Below, piece after piece: positions 1 through 8,403 of a stretch of DNA of 48,848 nucleotides. The notes under the pieces were generated by a model that saw only the letters and a list, made by a program, of their open reading frames with translations, had not been told where the DNA came from and did no database searches. Position 1 is the stretch's first letter, and every line of letters begins with the position of its first letter. Made by a program: the position numbers and the translations under genes. The stretch is from Desulfococcaceae bacterium HSG9 (lineage in GTDB: Bacteria; Desulfobacterota; Desulfobacteria; Desulfobacterales; JAUCGF01): NCBI GenBank assembly GCA_030378005.1, contig JAUCGF010000113.1, positions 1 to 48,848 of the forward strand. Direction: 5' to 3'.

Positions 1-48
1 TTGAATCAGGAAAATCAGCCCCAATGCCTGCCTGAAAGGGGCAATTGA

Positions 49-252
49 CACCTGAATCAGTTAAAAGAGGGGTGTGTTAGAGATAGTCAGCCTTTATTTG
101 TCCAAAAAATTCATCCAGCCTACTTTTTAGCTCTGATTTTGAGCAGCCTGCTGTTTTTGAAAGCTGAATTCTCGGACAGCCTCCTAGCCGGACTGATGGT
201 GTTTTTGTTCTTGACGATTCCAGCCTGGATAAACCGTATGCTCAAAAAATAG
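49..252 (+). CDS. Small two-helix membrane ORF, start unclear (possible remnant)
   Basis: An open frame runs from the stop at 46-48 to TAG at 250-252. It encodes about 67 residues with two hydrophobic stretches (around AYFLALILSSLLFL and SLLAGLMVFLFLTIPAWI) and a basic end (NRMLKK). There is no ATG before the second helix and no clear ribosome binding site, so this may be the 3' end of a decayed membrane-protein gene. I do not recognise the family. Positions 253-358 contain nothing I can call. Confidence 0.2.
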   Translation, partial: HLNQLKEGCVRDSQPLFVQKIHPAYFLALILSSLLFLKAEFSDSLLAGLMVFLFLTIPAWINRMLKK

Positions 253-358
253 AGTCGGTCACACGGCATCAGTCTGAAAAACATCACCGGGTTATAAACG
301 GAATCAACCTGGTATCATTGATGGTAAGCCGTCTGCCTTGCCGTAAGAATTTTTCTAC

Positions 359-2734
359 TTAACCATTACCTCGGATTCTATCAAGCTGTTTTTGGGCATT
401 TTGATTTTCGGGGTCCAGGATCAGCGCATTTTGATACTCTTCCAGTGCCCGATATTTAATTCCTATTTTTTCATATAAAACGGCGATATTTAGGCGTAAA
501 CCTACATCTTCAGGCAGCGCCGCAATTGCTTTTTGAAGAATTGCGAGGGCATCCTGATAACACTTTTGCAGCATATAGAATTGATATACTTTATAGAAAT
601 AATCCGCTTTAACGTCATTTTCGTTATCCATATATTCCAAAGCGGTAAGGTAGATGTCTTCCGCTATGTTTGCGGAGCCTGTCTTTTGAAGGTATTCTGC
701 AAACACAAGATGCGGCGTCACACGTTGAGGCAATGCCTTACGCATCTCTTTATCAGTTAATTTGTTAATCACCATAAGGGTTAAAGCGTCATCTGTCAGT
801 TGAGGGTCTAAAGAGAGCGCTTTCCTGATACTGGCCACTCCCTCAGACTTTTTAGCTTGGGAAAAAAGCCAGGTGGCGTAGCGTATGCGGCGATGCGGAT
901 TATTAATGTCATATTGCGTTCCGACCCGAAATAATCGATCCGCGACTTCAAACTTTTTATGGTGAGACATATAGTTGGCCAATGTTTCCAGATAAGTACC
1001 GTTTGCAGGATCCAGGCGGAGCGCTTGTTTGAAATGGGTGAGAGCGGCTGTGTCTTCTGCAAGAAAAGTTTTCGTTCGGGCCATGTCAAAATGATATTTA
1101 GCCTCCATGGGGTCAAATCTGGATGCTCTTTTAAGTATATGGGCAACTTTTTGCAGCGTTTTATCGGGAACCGTTCTGTTCAAATGAACATCTTTCAAGT
1201 TAGTATAATACAATTTGCTGATGAGAGCGCCGCAATTAAAGACAAAACAGGCGATGAATAAAACAGCTAAAGGTATAATAAAAAACTTGGGGTTTGAAAA
1301 GTTTAATTGTTTCAGGTATGTGAGTTCATGTCTTTTTCTTATTCGCGTGTTAGCGGCTGAGACAGATAAACCCGCCAGAAATGAAAAATAGAGGCCGTTA
1401 GCACCGATATGAAGGTTAAAGTCAGTGACGCTATGGGCTAGCATAGCGATCATACCGCTGAAGCTGCCTATAAAAAGATAAATGGAATAACTTTCATGCC
1501 TTTTGCCGATTATTCGCCATGATTGGTAGAAAACAGCACCCATAAACCATAAGAAAAGAGTTGCGGCAACTATACCGCCATCAGTTAACAATTCAATGTA
1601 ATCGTTGTGGGCATGTGTAAGAAGCGCGTTGCCCGGGAAGGTGCGATACGAAGGATAAATGCTTACCAAGGTTCCCATTCCGGTTCCGGTGAGCGGAAAT
1701 TCTTTGATAATATCAAGGCAGTCTTTCCAGAATATCAACCGCATAGATGACAAATCGCCTTGAGGGCCGGATATCAGTGCAAATTTAGTGACGATGGCAT
1801 CCCATCCAAACCAACTGACAAACAATATAAGCAGTAAACAAATACAGAGGATTAATCCGCTTGAAAACAAAAATTTTCCGGGTTTTTTAATATTTATAAG
1901 CGCAAACAAAACAATCAGGGCAACACCAAAGCTTATCATGCCGCTTCTTGACATACTCAGAAAGATGGACAGTGCCGTTAAAACTGATGCCATTCCAAGT
2001 AAAAGATGTTTGTTCGTGCGGATTTGAATCACAGCATCGGCGAGTTTGGCACGTAAAGTCGGCCCGTGAGCAAATACGGGTTTATAAAAAAGAAAAAGGC
2101 TCAAAATAATTGGAAACAGCATTTCCATTAAACCCGCGTAATGGTTATGGTTGACATAGGGGCCGAAAGGAATGCTGCTATGCGTCAAACCTCTGAGCCA
2201 GAATATTTTATGGTGTAACTTAGAATCCATTTGGATGGGTATTAAATATTGTGCCATCGCCAAAACGGCCAGCAAAGTGGCAAAAATGATCACAACCGAC
2301 ACCGTTTTTTTTAATTCCTTCTTTTGGGATAGTATCTGAATCGTCAGAACATAGAAGCAAAAATAGGCTGCCAGACGAAAAAATTCAGCTAATGTGGCCT
2401 TGGAATTGATTGACACAGACATCCAACCCAAATGTTCAACAGGGCCAAGCGTGTTATTATAAAGGGAGTATGCGGAAGGTGAAATCAGCTTGATCAGGCC
2501 TATAGGAAAAGGCGTAAGTTGTAGCAGCGTGTAGAGTAGAATTAAAATAAACGGAACGGCACCCGGAATTTCATAAAGCGGTTTCTTGTGTTTATTTAAA
2601 TGTATAAAAAAGATCAGAACAGTTGCTATGGCTGACAATTCCATTATGGTGAGAGACCATAATTCAACTGTTCCGAAAGCCAGGGGAGAAAAAATTAAAA
2701 GAAACAGGAATAGTCTATAAATGATTTTGGGCAA
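359..2734 (-). CDS. O-antigen ligase/polymerase family (Wzy_C) membrane protein with C-terminal TPR repeats
   Basis: Probably polymerises or transfers polysaccharide at the inner membrane, as the last gene of the exopolysaccharide operon. Residues 1-460 hold about a dozen hydrophobic segments. Family landmarks are NHNHYAG (near 195), SRSG (262-265), TGTGMGT (349-355) and HAHNDYIEL (374-382) in the large periplasmic loop. From about 520 to 791 there are TPR-type helical repeats (for example ALTHFKQALRLDPANGTYLE), likely for protein contacts. The start is a TTG nine bases after the preceding gene's stop; an in-frame TAG lies just upstream, and the first membrane segment begins at once, so TTG is the best start. 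O-antigen ligases and Wzy polymerases cannot be told apart from sequence alone. Confidence 0.85.
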   Translation of the reverse strand: MPKIIYRLFLFLLIFSPLAFGTVELWSLTIMELSAIATVLIFFIHLNKHKKPLYEIPGAVPFILILLYTLLQLTPFPIGLIKLISPSAYSLYNNTLGPVEHLGWMSVSINSKATLAEFFRLAAYFCFYVLTIQILSQKKELKKTVSVVIIFATLLAVLAMAQYLIPIQMDSKLHHKIFWLRGLTHSSIPFGPYVNHNHYAGLMEMLFPIILSLFLFYKPVFAHGPTLRAKLADAVIQIRTNKHLLLGMASVLTALSIFLSMSRSGMISFGVALIVLFALINIKKPGKFLFSSGLILCICLLLILFVSWFGWDAIVTKFALISGPQGDLSSMRLIFWKDCLDIIKEFPLTGTGMGTLVSIYPSYRTFPGNALLTHAHNDYIELLTDGGIVAATLFLWFMGAVFYQSWRIIGKRHESYSIYLFIGSFSGMIAMLAHSVTDFNLHIGANGLYFSFLAGLSVSAANTRIRKRHELTYLKQLNFSNPKFFIIPLAVLFIACFVFNCGALISKLYYTNLKDVHLNRTVPDKTLQKVAHILKRASRFDPMEAKYHFDMARTKTFLAEDTAALTHFKQALRLDPANGTYLETLANYMSHHKKFEVADRLFRVGTQYDINNPHRRIRYATWLFSQAKKSEGVASIRKALSLDPQLTDDALTLMVINKLTDKEMRKALPQRVTPHLVFAEYLQKTGSANIAEDIYLTALEYMDNENDVKADYFYKVYQFYMLQKCYQDALAILQKAIAALPEDVGLRLNIAVLYEKIGIKYRALEEYQNALILDPENQNAQKQLDRIRGNG

Positions 2735-2743
2735 AGTACATCT

Positions 2744-4993
2744 CTATTGTTCTTTGTCATGTTTTGCGTGACGTTTTGATTCTTCCTTATATGAATCATC
2801 ATAATAATCATAATAGTCATAATAATAGGTATGCTTTTTCACATCCACGGCATTCAGCACAACACCAAGAACACGCGCCTGGACGGTCGTTAATAATTTC
2901 AGCCCTCTATTGACAAGTTCATAAGTCGATTTACCCGCTTTAATCACAAAAATTGTTCCTCCCACTATTTTACTTAACACGATACTATCTGTAACGGATA
3001 AAACAGGTGGGGAATCAATGACAATAAAATCAAACTTTTTTTGCATCATATTCAACAACGCTATCATTCGTTTGGAACCGAGCAACTCGGAAGGATTTGG
3101 CGGGTGAGGCCCTGAGGTGATAAATTGCAAATCTTCAATGGGACCCTGGCGAATGCAATCTCCAAAAAATTCATCTGTTTCACTGGTAAGTAATGTGGTC
3201 AGCCCGTGCGTATTGTTGATACCAAAGACTTTTGCCAAACTGGGTTTTCTTAAATCGGCGTCAATGAGCAATACTTTTTTATCGGTTTGGTTAGCCAGGG
3301 TTACCGCCAAGTTTATCGCCACCGTTGTTTTACCCTCCGATGGCAAAGTGCTGGTGATCAGCAGGCAGCGAGGCGGCGACTGGGTTGAAGAAAGCAAAAG
3401 GGCTGTTCTGATTGCGTTGAAATTTTCAACAAAATGAGGCACATCTTGTTCTATAATACATTTTTCAACTTTTTTATCTTTTACTTTGGAAAGCAGGCTC
3501 ACACCCAACAGAGGAACACCTAACCGTTCTTCAAGCTCATCCGCCGATTTTACCGTTTGGTCCAGATATTCCAGTAAAAAAGCAAGCCCGATTCCAGAGA
3601 ACAGGCCGAGCAGCACACCGATCAGACTTATTGTTTTAATTCTGCGATTGGAGGGTGCCCGTGGCTTCTTAGCGGCCTCAACAACCCATATACGAACAGT
3701 TTCCGCCTGGTCAGTGATTCGCGATTCATTTATTTTTTTGGTCAGAGCATTATAAAGGCTTCGGTTGGTATCGATCTCTCTTTTCAGAATTGTATATTGG
3801 ACAAACTTTTCATTCAGGTAAATTGCTTCCTTTTGGGTTTTTTCAAGCAGCTTGCGGAGATTGCTCTCTTTTGTCAGTGCCAGTTCATATTCATTTTCTA
3901 TGGATTTAATAATGCGTTTAATTTCTTGTTTTTTTTTGCGCTCCAGAGAGGTTTTTTCTGCCAGCGCTCTTTTTAAAACCGGATGTTTCGGTCCATATTT
4001 TTTTGAAAGTTCCGTGATATTTTGATCAGATTTCAATATCTGCATACGAATTGATTGTAGCGTTTCGTCAGCAGTCAGCGCTTTCATTGTCTCAGCATTT
4101 TCAAAATCCTCTTTGATTTGCCGCACTTTATTATTGACCGCTTCCAGTTCTTTTCTCTTGATTTCAGCATGAAACAGTTGGGAACTCAGTTCTTCCAGCT
4201 TTCGTGGAATAACCGTGATTCGATCACCGATTGTAATAATTTTATTGGTTTGCAGATATTCCTGTAACGCCTTTTCAGCTCTTTCGAGCTTGATTTTTTC
4301 TTTTTCAGCTTTTTCAGTCATCCAGGATAGTGTGCGGCGGGAAGCATCAACCTTTATTTCAAGCATCACTTCAATATATGCTTTGGTGACCGCATTAACG
4401 ACCATTTTGGCCAGTGCGGGGCTTGGCGATGTGAAGGACAAAGTGATAATGCTGCTATTTTCAACCGGTTTAACCTCAATTCCGTGACTGATCAGAGAGA
4501 TGTATTTTTCAGATTTCAGCTTTTTTCCAGATTTTGATTTATTATATTCCAAAGTTGAAATATTCACAACAGGGGGGCGCAATTTTTCTATACCAAACAA
4601 CTTTAATATTGCAACGCCGGCACTCTTGATTGTCTTGGTAGAACTCTGAATTATGGAAAAAGGCTCCTTTTGATCACTGAAAAAAGATTTAAATGTTTTT
4701 TCAAGATTAAGCGATAGTGCGGCTTTTTTTGCCACAGCCGTGCTTTTGATAATTTCCGACTGAGTTAGCAGAAATTTCGGATCCCAATATGAACCATAAG
4801 CGTAATTCATGCCCAACGGGTTGCGCTCGCCTTTTTCAAGCAACAATCTTGCTGAGGCAGTATAAACAGGTGAATAAGAAAGACCTCGGAGAAAAAAAAT
4901 GATCGTGATGATAACAAAAAGAGTTGCCACAGAATATTTTCGCTTTATGATAATTCTGAGGTAATGTTGTATTGGGACTATTTCGCCTGACAT
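2744..4993 (-). CDS. Polysaccharide co-polymerase / BY-kinase (Wzc-like tyrosine autokinase)
   Basis: Controls chain length and export of exopolysaccharide. An N-terminal Wzz domain follows the first membrane helix (about 20-36). Then come a long coiled coil (about 220-430), a second helix (about 454-475) and a cytoplasmic BY-kinase domain. Walker A is PSEGKTTVA (551-559), Walker A' is LLIDADLRKP (575-584), and Walker B is FIVIDSPPV (656-664). The C terminus has a tyrosine cluster of eight Tyr between residues 723 and 735, the usual autophosphorylation tail, followed by a charged Lys/His-rich end. At 749 aa it has the normal length of a fused activator-kinase. It starts two bases after the SLBB gene's stop and is clearly in one operon with its neighbours. 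Confidence 0.92.
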   Translation of the reverse strand: MSGEIVPIQHYLRIIIKRKYSVATLFVIITIIFFLRGLSYSPVYTASARLLLEKGERNPLGMNYAYGSYWDPKFLLTQSEIIKSTAVAKKAALSLNLEKTFKSFFSDQKEPFSIIQSSTKTIKSAGVAILKLFGIEKLRPPVVNISTLEYNKSKSGKKLKSEKYISLISHGIEVKPVENSSIITLSFTSPSPALAKMVVNAVTKAYIEVMLEIKVDASRRTLSWMTEKAEKEKIKLERAEKALQEYLQTNKIITIGDRITVIPRKLEELSSQLFHAEIKRKELEAVNNKVRQIKEDFENAETMKALTADETLQSIRMQILKSDQNITELSKKYGPKHPVLKRALAEKTSLERKKKQEIKRIIKSIENEYELALTKESNLRKLLEKTQKEAIYLNEKFVQYTILKREIDTNRSLYNALTKKINESRITDQAETVRIWVVEAAKKPRAPSNRRIKTISLIGVLLGLFSGIGLAFLLEYLDQTVKSADELEERLGVPLLGVSLLSKVKDKKVEKCIIEQDVPHFVENFNAIRTALLLSSTQSPPRCLLITSTLPSEGKTTVAINLAVTLANQTDKKVLLIDADLRKPSLAKVFGINNTHGLTTLLTSETDEFFGDCIRQGPIEDLQFITSGPHPPNPSELLGSKRMIALLNMMQKKFDFIVIDSPPVLSVTDSIVLSKIVGGTIFVIKAGKSTYELVNRGLKLLTTVQARVLGVVLNAVDVKKHTYYYDYYDYYDDSYKEESKRHAKHDKEQ

Positions 4994-4995
4994 CG

Positions 4996-6492
4996 TTAAA
5001 AAAAGCTTTCCGGTACCACAATTACATCATTGGGTAAAACTGACGCATCCATCGCAACCTTCTCGAATACCTTTTTTTTATCGTTTATCTTGCGAATAAT
5101 TTTCACATTGGCAGGTGCCGCTTTACCTGTGAAACCGCCCGCATGCGTGATCGCTTGTATAACCGTAAGACCTTCAGTATGTTTATATTTGGCCGGGTTT
5201 TTTACTTCTCCGGTGATAAAAAAGGTCTCTGTGGCGGCTATGTAGATATAATCCCCTTCTTTTATCAGAATATTCTGAGAGGTGTTCCCTTCCTCAATCA
5301 GATGCTTTAAGTTTATCGTCAGGATTTTTTCTTTGCCGCTCGAACCGGATTTACGCTTGATGATGGCTTTAGCGCCGGAATCATCTCTCAAACCGCCTGC
5401 CTGGGAGATAATTTCCAAAAAAGTGGTCTCTCTTTCAAGCACATAAATCCCAGGATTTCTGATTTTTCCAAGAAGTGTGACTTTTTCTTCGCTTTTTGCT
5501 GATGCGGCGCTTTGTACATCAATAATGTCATTTGGCAGTACGTTTTTGTCTAAGGATACATCAGATAATATCTCTGTTTTTTGTTTATCATTCATCTTAT
5601 TACGAGTAATTTTCACATTGTCAGGTGCCGCTTTATCTGTGAAACCGCCTGCTTGCGTGATAGCCTGCATAACCGTAAGACCTTCAGCATGTTTGTATTT
5701 TGCCGGGTTTTTTACTTCTCCGGTGATAAAAAAGGTCTCAATGGATGCTATGTAGATATAATCCCCTTCTTTTATCAGAATATTCTGAGATGTGTTCCCT
5801 TCCTCAATCAGATGCTTTAAGTTTATCGTCAGGATTTTTTCTTTGCCGCCCGAACCGGATTTGCGCTTGATGATGGCTTTAGTACCGGAATCATCTCTCA
5901 AACCACCTGCCTGGGAAATAATTTCCAGAAAAGTGGTCTTTTCTTCAAGCACATAAATTCCCGGATTTCTGATTTTTCCAAGAAGTGTAACTTTTTCTTC
6001 GTTTTTTGCTAATACGACGCTTTGTACATTAATAATATCATTTGGCAGTACATCTTCATCTAGGGATACATCAGTTAATACCTGTTTCCGTGCTTTTATC
6101 TCACGTGTTATTTTGATGCGGGAAAGCGACACTTTTTCCGTAAAACCGCCAGCTTGGGTAATCGCTTGAAAAACGGTGATTTTTTCAGTGTAATTATATT
6201 TATTCGGCTGTTTGATTTCACCGGTGATGTAATAGAAAGCGGTGGTTGGGATAAAGATATTATCGCCGTTCTTTATCAAAATGTTTTGGGAGGTGTCCCC
6301 ACTTTCGATCAAACGTTTTAAATCAATTATGATTGTTTTTTCTTTTTCGTCGCCAGAGGCTCTTCTCTTAATGATGGCTTTATTGCCGGCATCACCGGTC
6401 AAGCCCTGCGCTTTTGAGATAAGCTCCAGAAAAGTGGTTTTTTTATGAAGTTCATAAAGGCCGGGGCTATTCACCTTTCCCAGAAGCGTCAC
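4996..6492 (-). repeat. Three tandem ~500-bp coding repeats inside the SLBB export gene
   Basis: Repeat units begin at 6492, 5991 and 5481 (reading leftwards) and are about 501, 510 and 486 bases long. The second and third share long identical DNA blocks (compare 5251-5415 with 5761-5925), so this duplication is recent. The first unit is clearly older. Confidence 0.85.
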
Positions 6493-6798
6493 TTTTTTAA
6501 TTCTGAACTTATTAATATCTACGGTTACCTGGGGCGTAACAACATAGCCATCAGCCAAAAGCATGGTGATTTTTTGAGCGATCTGGTGCAAGGTCAGATT
6601 TATGACATTCACCTCTCCGATTAACGGAAGGGATATATTGCCTTCCCCGCTAACTCTTACAATCGTATTTAAATCCTCATGTTCATACACCTTAATCGTA
6701 AGTACATCGCCTTCATCCACAACATAGTTCGAAGCTACAGAATAGGATGCTAAAGCCATGTTTAAAATGATGATTGCTAATAAAAATTTTTTTTTCAT
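4996..6798 (-). CDS. Polysaccharide export protein with tandem SLBB units (Wza-like)
   Basis: Periplasmic or outer-membrane export protein of the polysaccharide pathway. A signal peptide (MKKKFLLAII..., cleaved near 22) is followed by a Poly_export domain (about 24-100) containing GDVLTIKVYEHEDL. Three long SLBB units follow, each starting VTLLGK, at about residues 103, 270 and 440. Units 2 and 3 are nearly identical in protein and DNA. Each unit contains two SLBB-like halves (NPGIYVL...AGGLRDDSG and GEVKNPAKYKH...AGGF). Wza-type proteins are usually 350-400 aa; this one is 600 aa because of the extra units. No lipobox cysteine is seen. The gene ends two bases before the Wzc-like start. Confidence 0.9.
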   Translation of the reverse strand: MKKKFLLAIIILNMALASYSVASNYVVDEGDVLTIKVYEHEDLNTIVRVSGEGNISLPLIGEVNVINLTLHQIAQKITMLLADGYVVTPQVTVDINKFRIKKVTLLGKVNSPGLYELHKKTTFLELISKAQGLTGDAGNKAIIKRRASGDEKEKTIIIDLKRLIESGDTSQNILIKNGDNIFIPTTAFYYITGEIKQPNKYNYTEKITVFQAITQAGGFTEKVSLSRIKITREIKARKQVLTDVSLDEDVLPNDIINVQSVVLAKNEEKVTLLGKIRNPGIYVLEEKTTFLEIISQAGGLRDDSGTKAIIKRKSGSGGKEKILTINLKHLIEEGNTSQNILIKEGDYIYIASIETFFITGEVKNPAKYKHAEGLTVMQAITQAGGFTDKAAPDNVKITRNKMNDKQKTEILSDVSLDKNVLPNDIIDVQSAASAKSEEKVTLLGKIRNPGIYVLERETTFLEIISQAGGLRDDSGAKAIIKRKSGSSGKEKILTINLKHLIEEGNTSQNILIKEGDYIYIAATETFFITGEVKNPAKYKHTEGLTVIQAITHAGGFTGKAAPANVKIIRKINDKKKVFEKVAMDASVLPNDVIVVPESFF

Positions 6799-6809
6799 CG
6801 TATCAATTC

Positions 6810-8129
6810 TTAAAGTGACGCTGAAATTCGTAAGGAAGAGGTATTGGTTTTAAAATTAAAATCAGGAATATTTGAATCCCTCATCGAAAAATCATAGGCC
6901 AGTATCGCCGCAAGCCAATCCATTATTTGATAATTCAGTGATGGGCTGATGCGATAAAGCTCGTCATCTCTTTCATAAGTGACATTATTATAAATCATAC
7001 GACCATAAAAATCAGAATTCGCATAACCCAGCATCAGATTGAATTTCATGGCATCGGTAATCTGATGCTGGTAAGTTCCTTGAAGATCACGCGTCAGAGT
7101 ATAATTCATACCGTCTATCTGTGATTCATCCATTCGCTGGGAAGCGCGTAATCCAAACGTAACTTTGGGGCTGAAAATATAGGAAACAGAACCTTCCAAG
7201 ATCAAATTTTCCGCCTTATCGCTGTCGTCACTAAAATTTTTAACACCATAACCGGATTTAAAATAACCGGCAGTTTTACTGGTAGCCCGCCAATCAATAC
7301 CACCGTAAGCATCTAATTCCGTGCTGTCTGAGAAGCCATCCTGTTCATAGCGAATATCAATAAAGTCAAGATTAACGAAAAAAGATGTTTTAGGGCTTAT
7401 TGTATAGTATACATATCCAGAGTAGGCATTATCATTGCGATTGTTGCTTGTTAAAGTTGAATTATCATAATCAAGATCGAAATTACTGTATCCCAGTCTT
7501 AGTTTGGTTTTTTCAGTAACATCATAAGTGAGGATTGCATCAAACAGATTGCTCCGGTATTTGCCTTCATCCTTTAGTGTTGCCGCTCCGGTGCTGATAG
7601 AGTCAAAAGTCAATTTATAATCGTCAATCAAGTCAAGCGACAGCCCCCCTTTGGCATTATACAGGAAACGGCCTTGAATATCATAGGTGTCTGTATTCTG
7701 ATCCGTATTTTCATGATAGCGAGTTATGTTTGCCCTGCCAGATAAATACGCCTGAAATTGTCTTAGTGTACTAGGATTTGATCTGGTGAATATATGACCG
7801 GCCGGAGTTTTAGACGAAGTGAATAAATTTGCCCATCTTTTTTCGGAGCCGGGAAACGCCAGCCATATTTCTGGTGAAACGGTGATATGATAATCCCCTG
7901 TTTTGTCCTCATTCGTATTAAAGACGTTGTCTGTATAGCCTCCTTCAACAATAATTAAAGGATGAATATATCCGCCGCCTTTTTCAAAAATATCGCCGCT
8001 TATCGCGGTAGTTTCCTCTGTTTTCCCATCATTAACAGAAACAGAACTGAGTAAAATCTTAGCATTAATAGAAATAGGAGTGAGTAAAATGAATACCATT
8101 AACAGTGTAAATGACATTTTTTTGAGCAT
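6810..8129 (-). CDS. Outer-membrane beta-barrel protein of an exopolysaccharide locus (BBP2/EpsL-like)
   Basis: Likely an outer-membrane barrel that helps exopolysaccharide leave the cell. After a signal peptide (MLKKMSFTLLMVFILLTPIS...), the 439-residue protein is built of alternating amphipathic strands rich in Tyr, Asn and Asp (for example TKLRLGYSNFDLDYDN), typical of porin-like barrels. The ORF is open up to 8204, but the start at 8129 is chosen because AAAGGA lies seven bases upstream and the next residues form the signal peptide. The last residue is Leu, not the common Phe. It is the first gene of the operon running through the SLBB, Wzc-like and ligase genes. Family assignment comes from context and barrel pattern. 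Confidence 0.75.
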   Translation of the reverse strand: MLKKMSFTLLMVFILLTPISINAKILLSSVSVNDGKTEETTAISGDIFEKGGGYIHPLIIVEGGYTDNVFNTNEDKTGDYHITVSPEIWLAFPGSEKRWANLFTSSKTPAGHIFTRSNPSTLRQFQAYLSGRANITRYHENTDQNTDTYDIQGRFLYNAKGGLSLDLIDDYKLTFDSISTGAATLKDEGKYRSNLFDAILTYDVTEKTKLRLGYSNFDLDYDNSTLTSNNRNDNAYSGYVYYTISPKTSFFVNLDFIDIRYEQDGFSDSTELDAYGGIDWRATSKTAGYFKSGYGVKNFSDDSDKAENLILEGSVSYIFSPKVTFGLRASQRMDESQIDGMNYTLTRDLQGTYQHQITDAMKFNLMLGYANSDFYGRMIYNNVTYERDDELYRISPSLNYQIMDWLAAILAYDFSMRDSNIPDFNFKTNTSSLRISASL

Positions 8130-8294
8130 TTTTTTATCCTTTCTTTTCTTAACACCCGCTATAACTCGCGCTTTTAAAAGTGGCAGAGGCCAGGTTTTCC
8201 CCAAAAAACAGCTTTATCAAAAACGCAATTTATGCAGATGGACATTATACCTCAATGCGTTTTATCAAAATCAGGCATTGAGACTGATTAATTA

Positions 8295-8395
8295 GAGGCG
8301 GGGTAAAATAACTTTCCCCTTCCCTTTTCGTAATCTTAATCGTTCCGATTACGCATTCTAAATTAAAGTACAAACAAGGAAATTATTTCGTCCTC
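8295..8395. repeat. Palindromic element, family A (about 100 bp)
   Basis: The ends are inverted copies: GAGG..GTAAAATAACTTTCC on the left and GGAAATTATTTCGTCCTC on the right (8378-8395). An inner perfect pair CGTAATC / GATTACG lies at 8329-8335 and 8347-8353. It sits just downstream of the Thr/Pro-rich protein gene and upstream of the barrel gene. Related ends occur at 15963-16056, 11776 and 26070. Confidence 0.6.
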
Positions 8396-8403
8396 ATTCA
8401 TTA

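Noticed and set aside
8130..8204. Longer start for the barrel protein
   Set aside because: The signal peptide and the AAAGGA site fit the ATG at 8129.
8245..8272. TATAAT on the minus strand upstream of the barrel gene
   Set aside because: No -35 hexamer at a proper distance; too weak to call a promoter.
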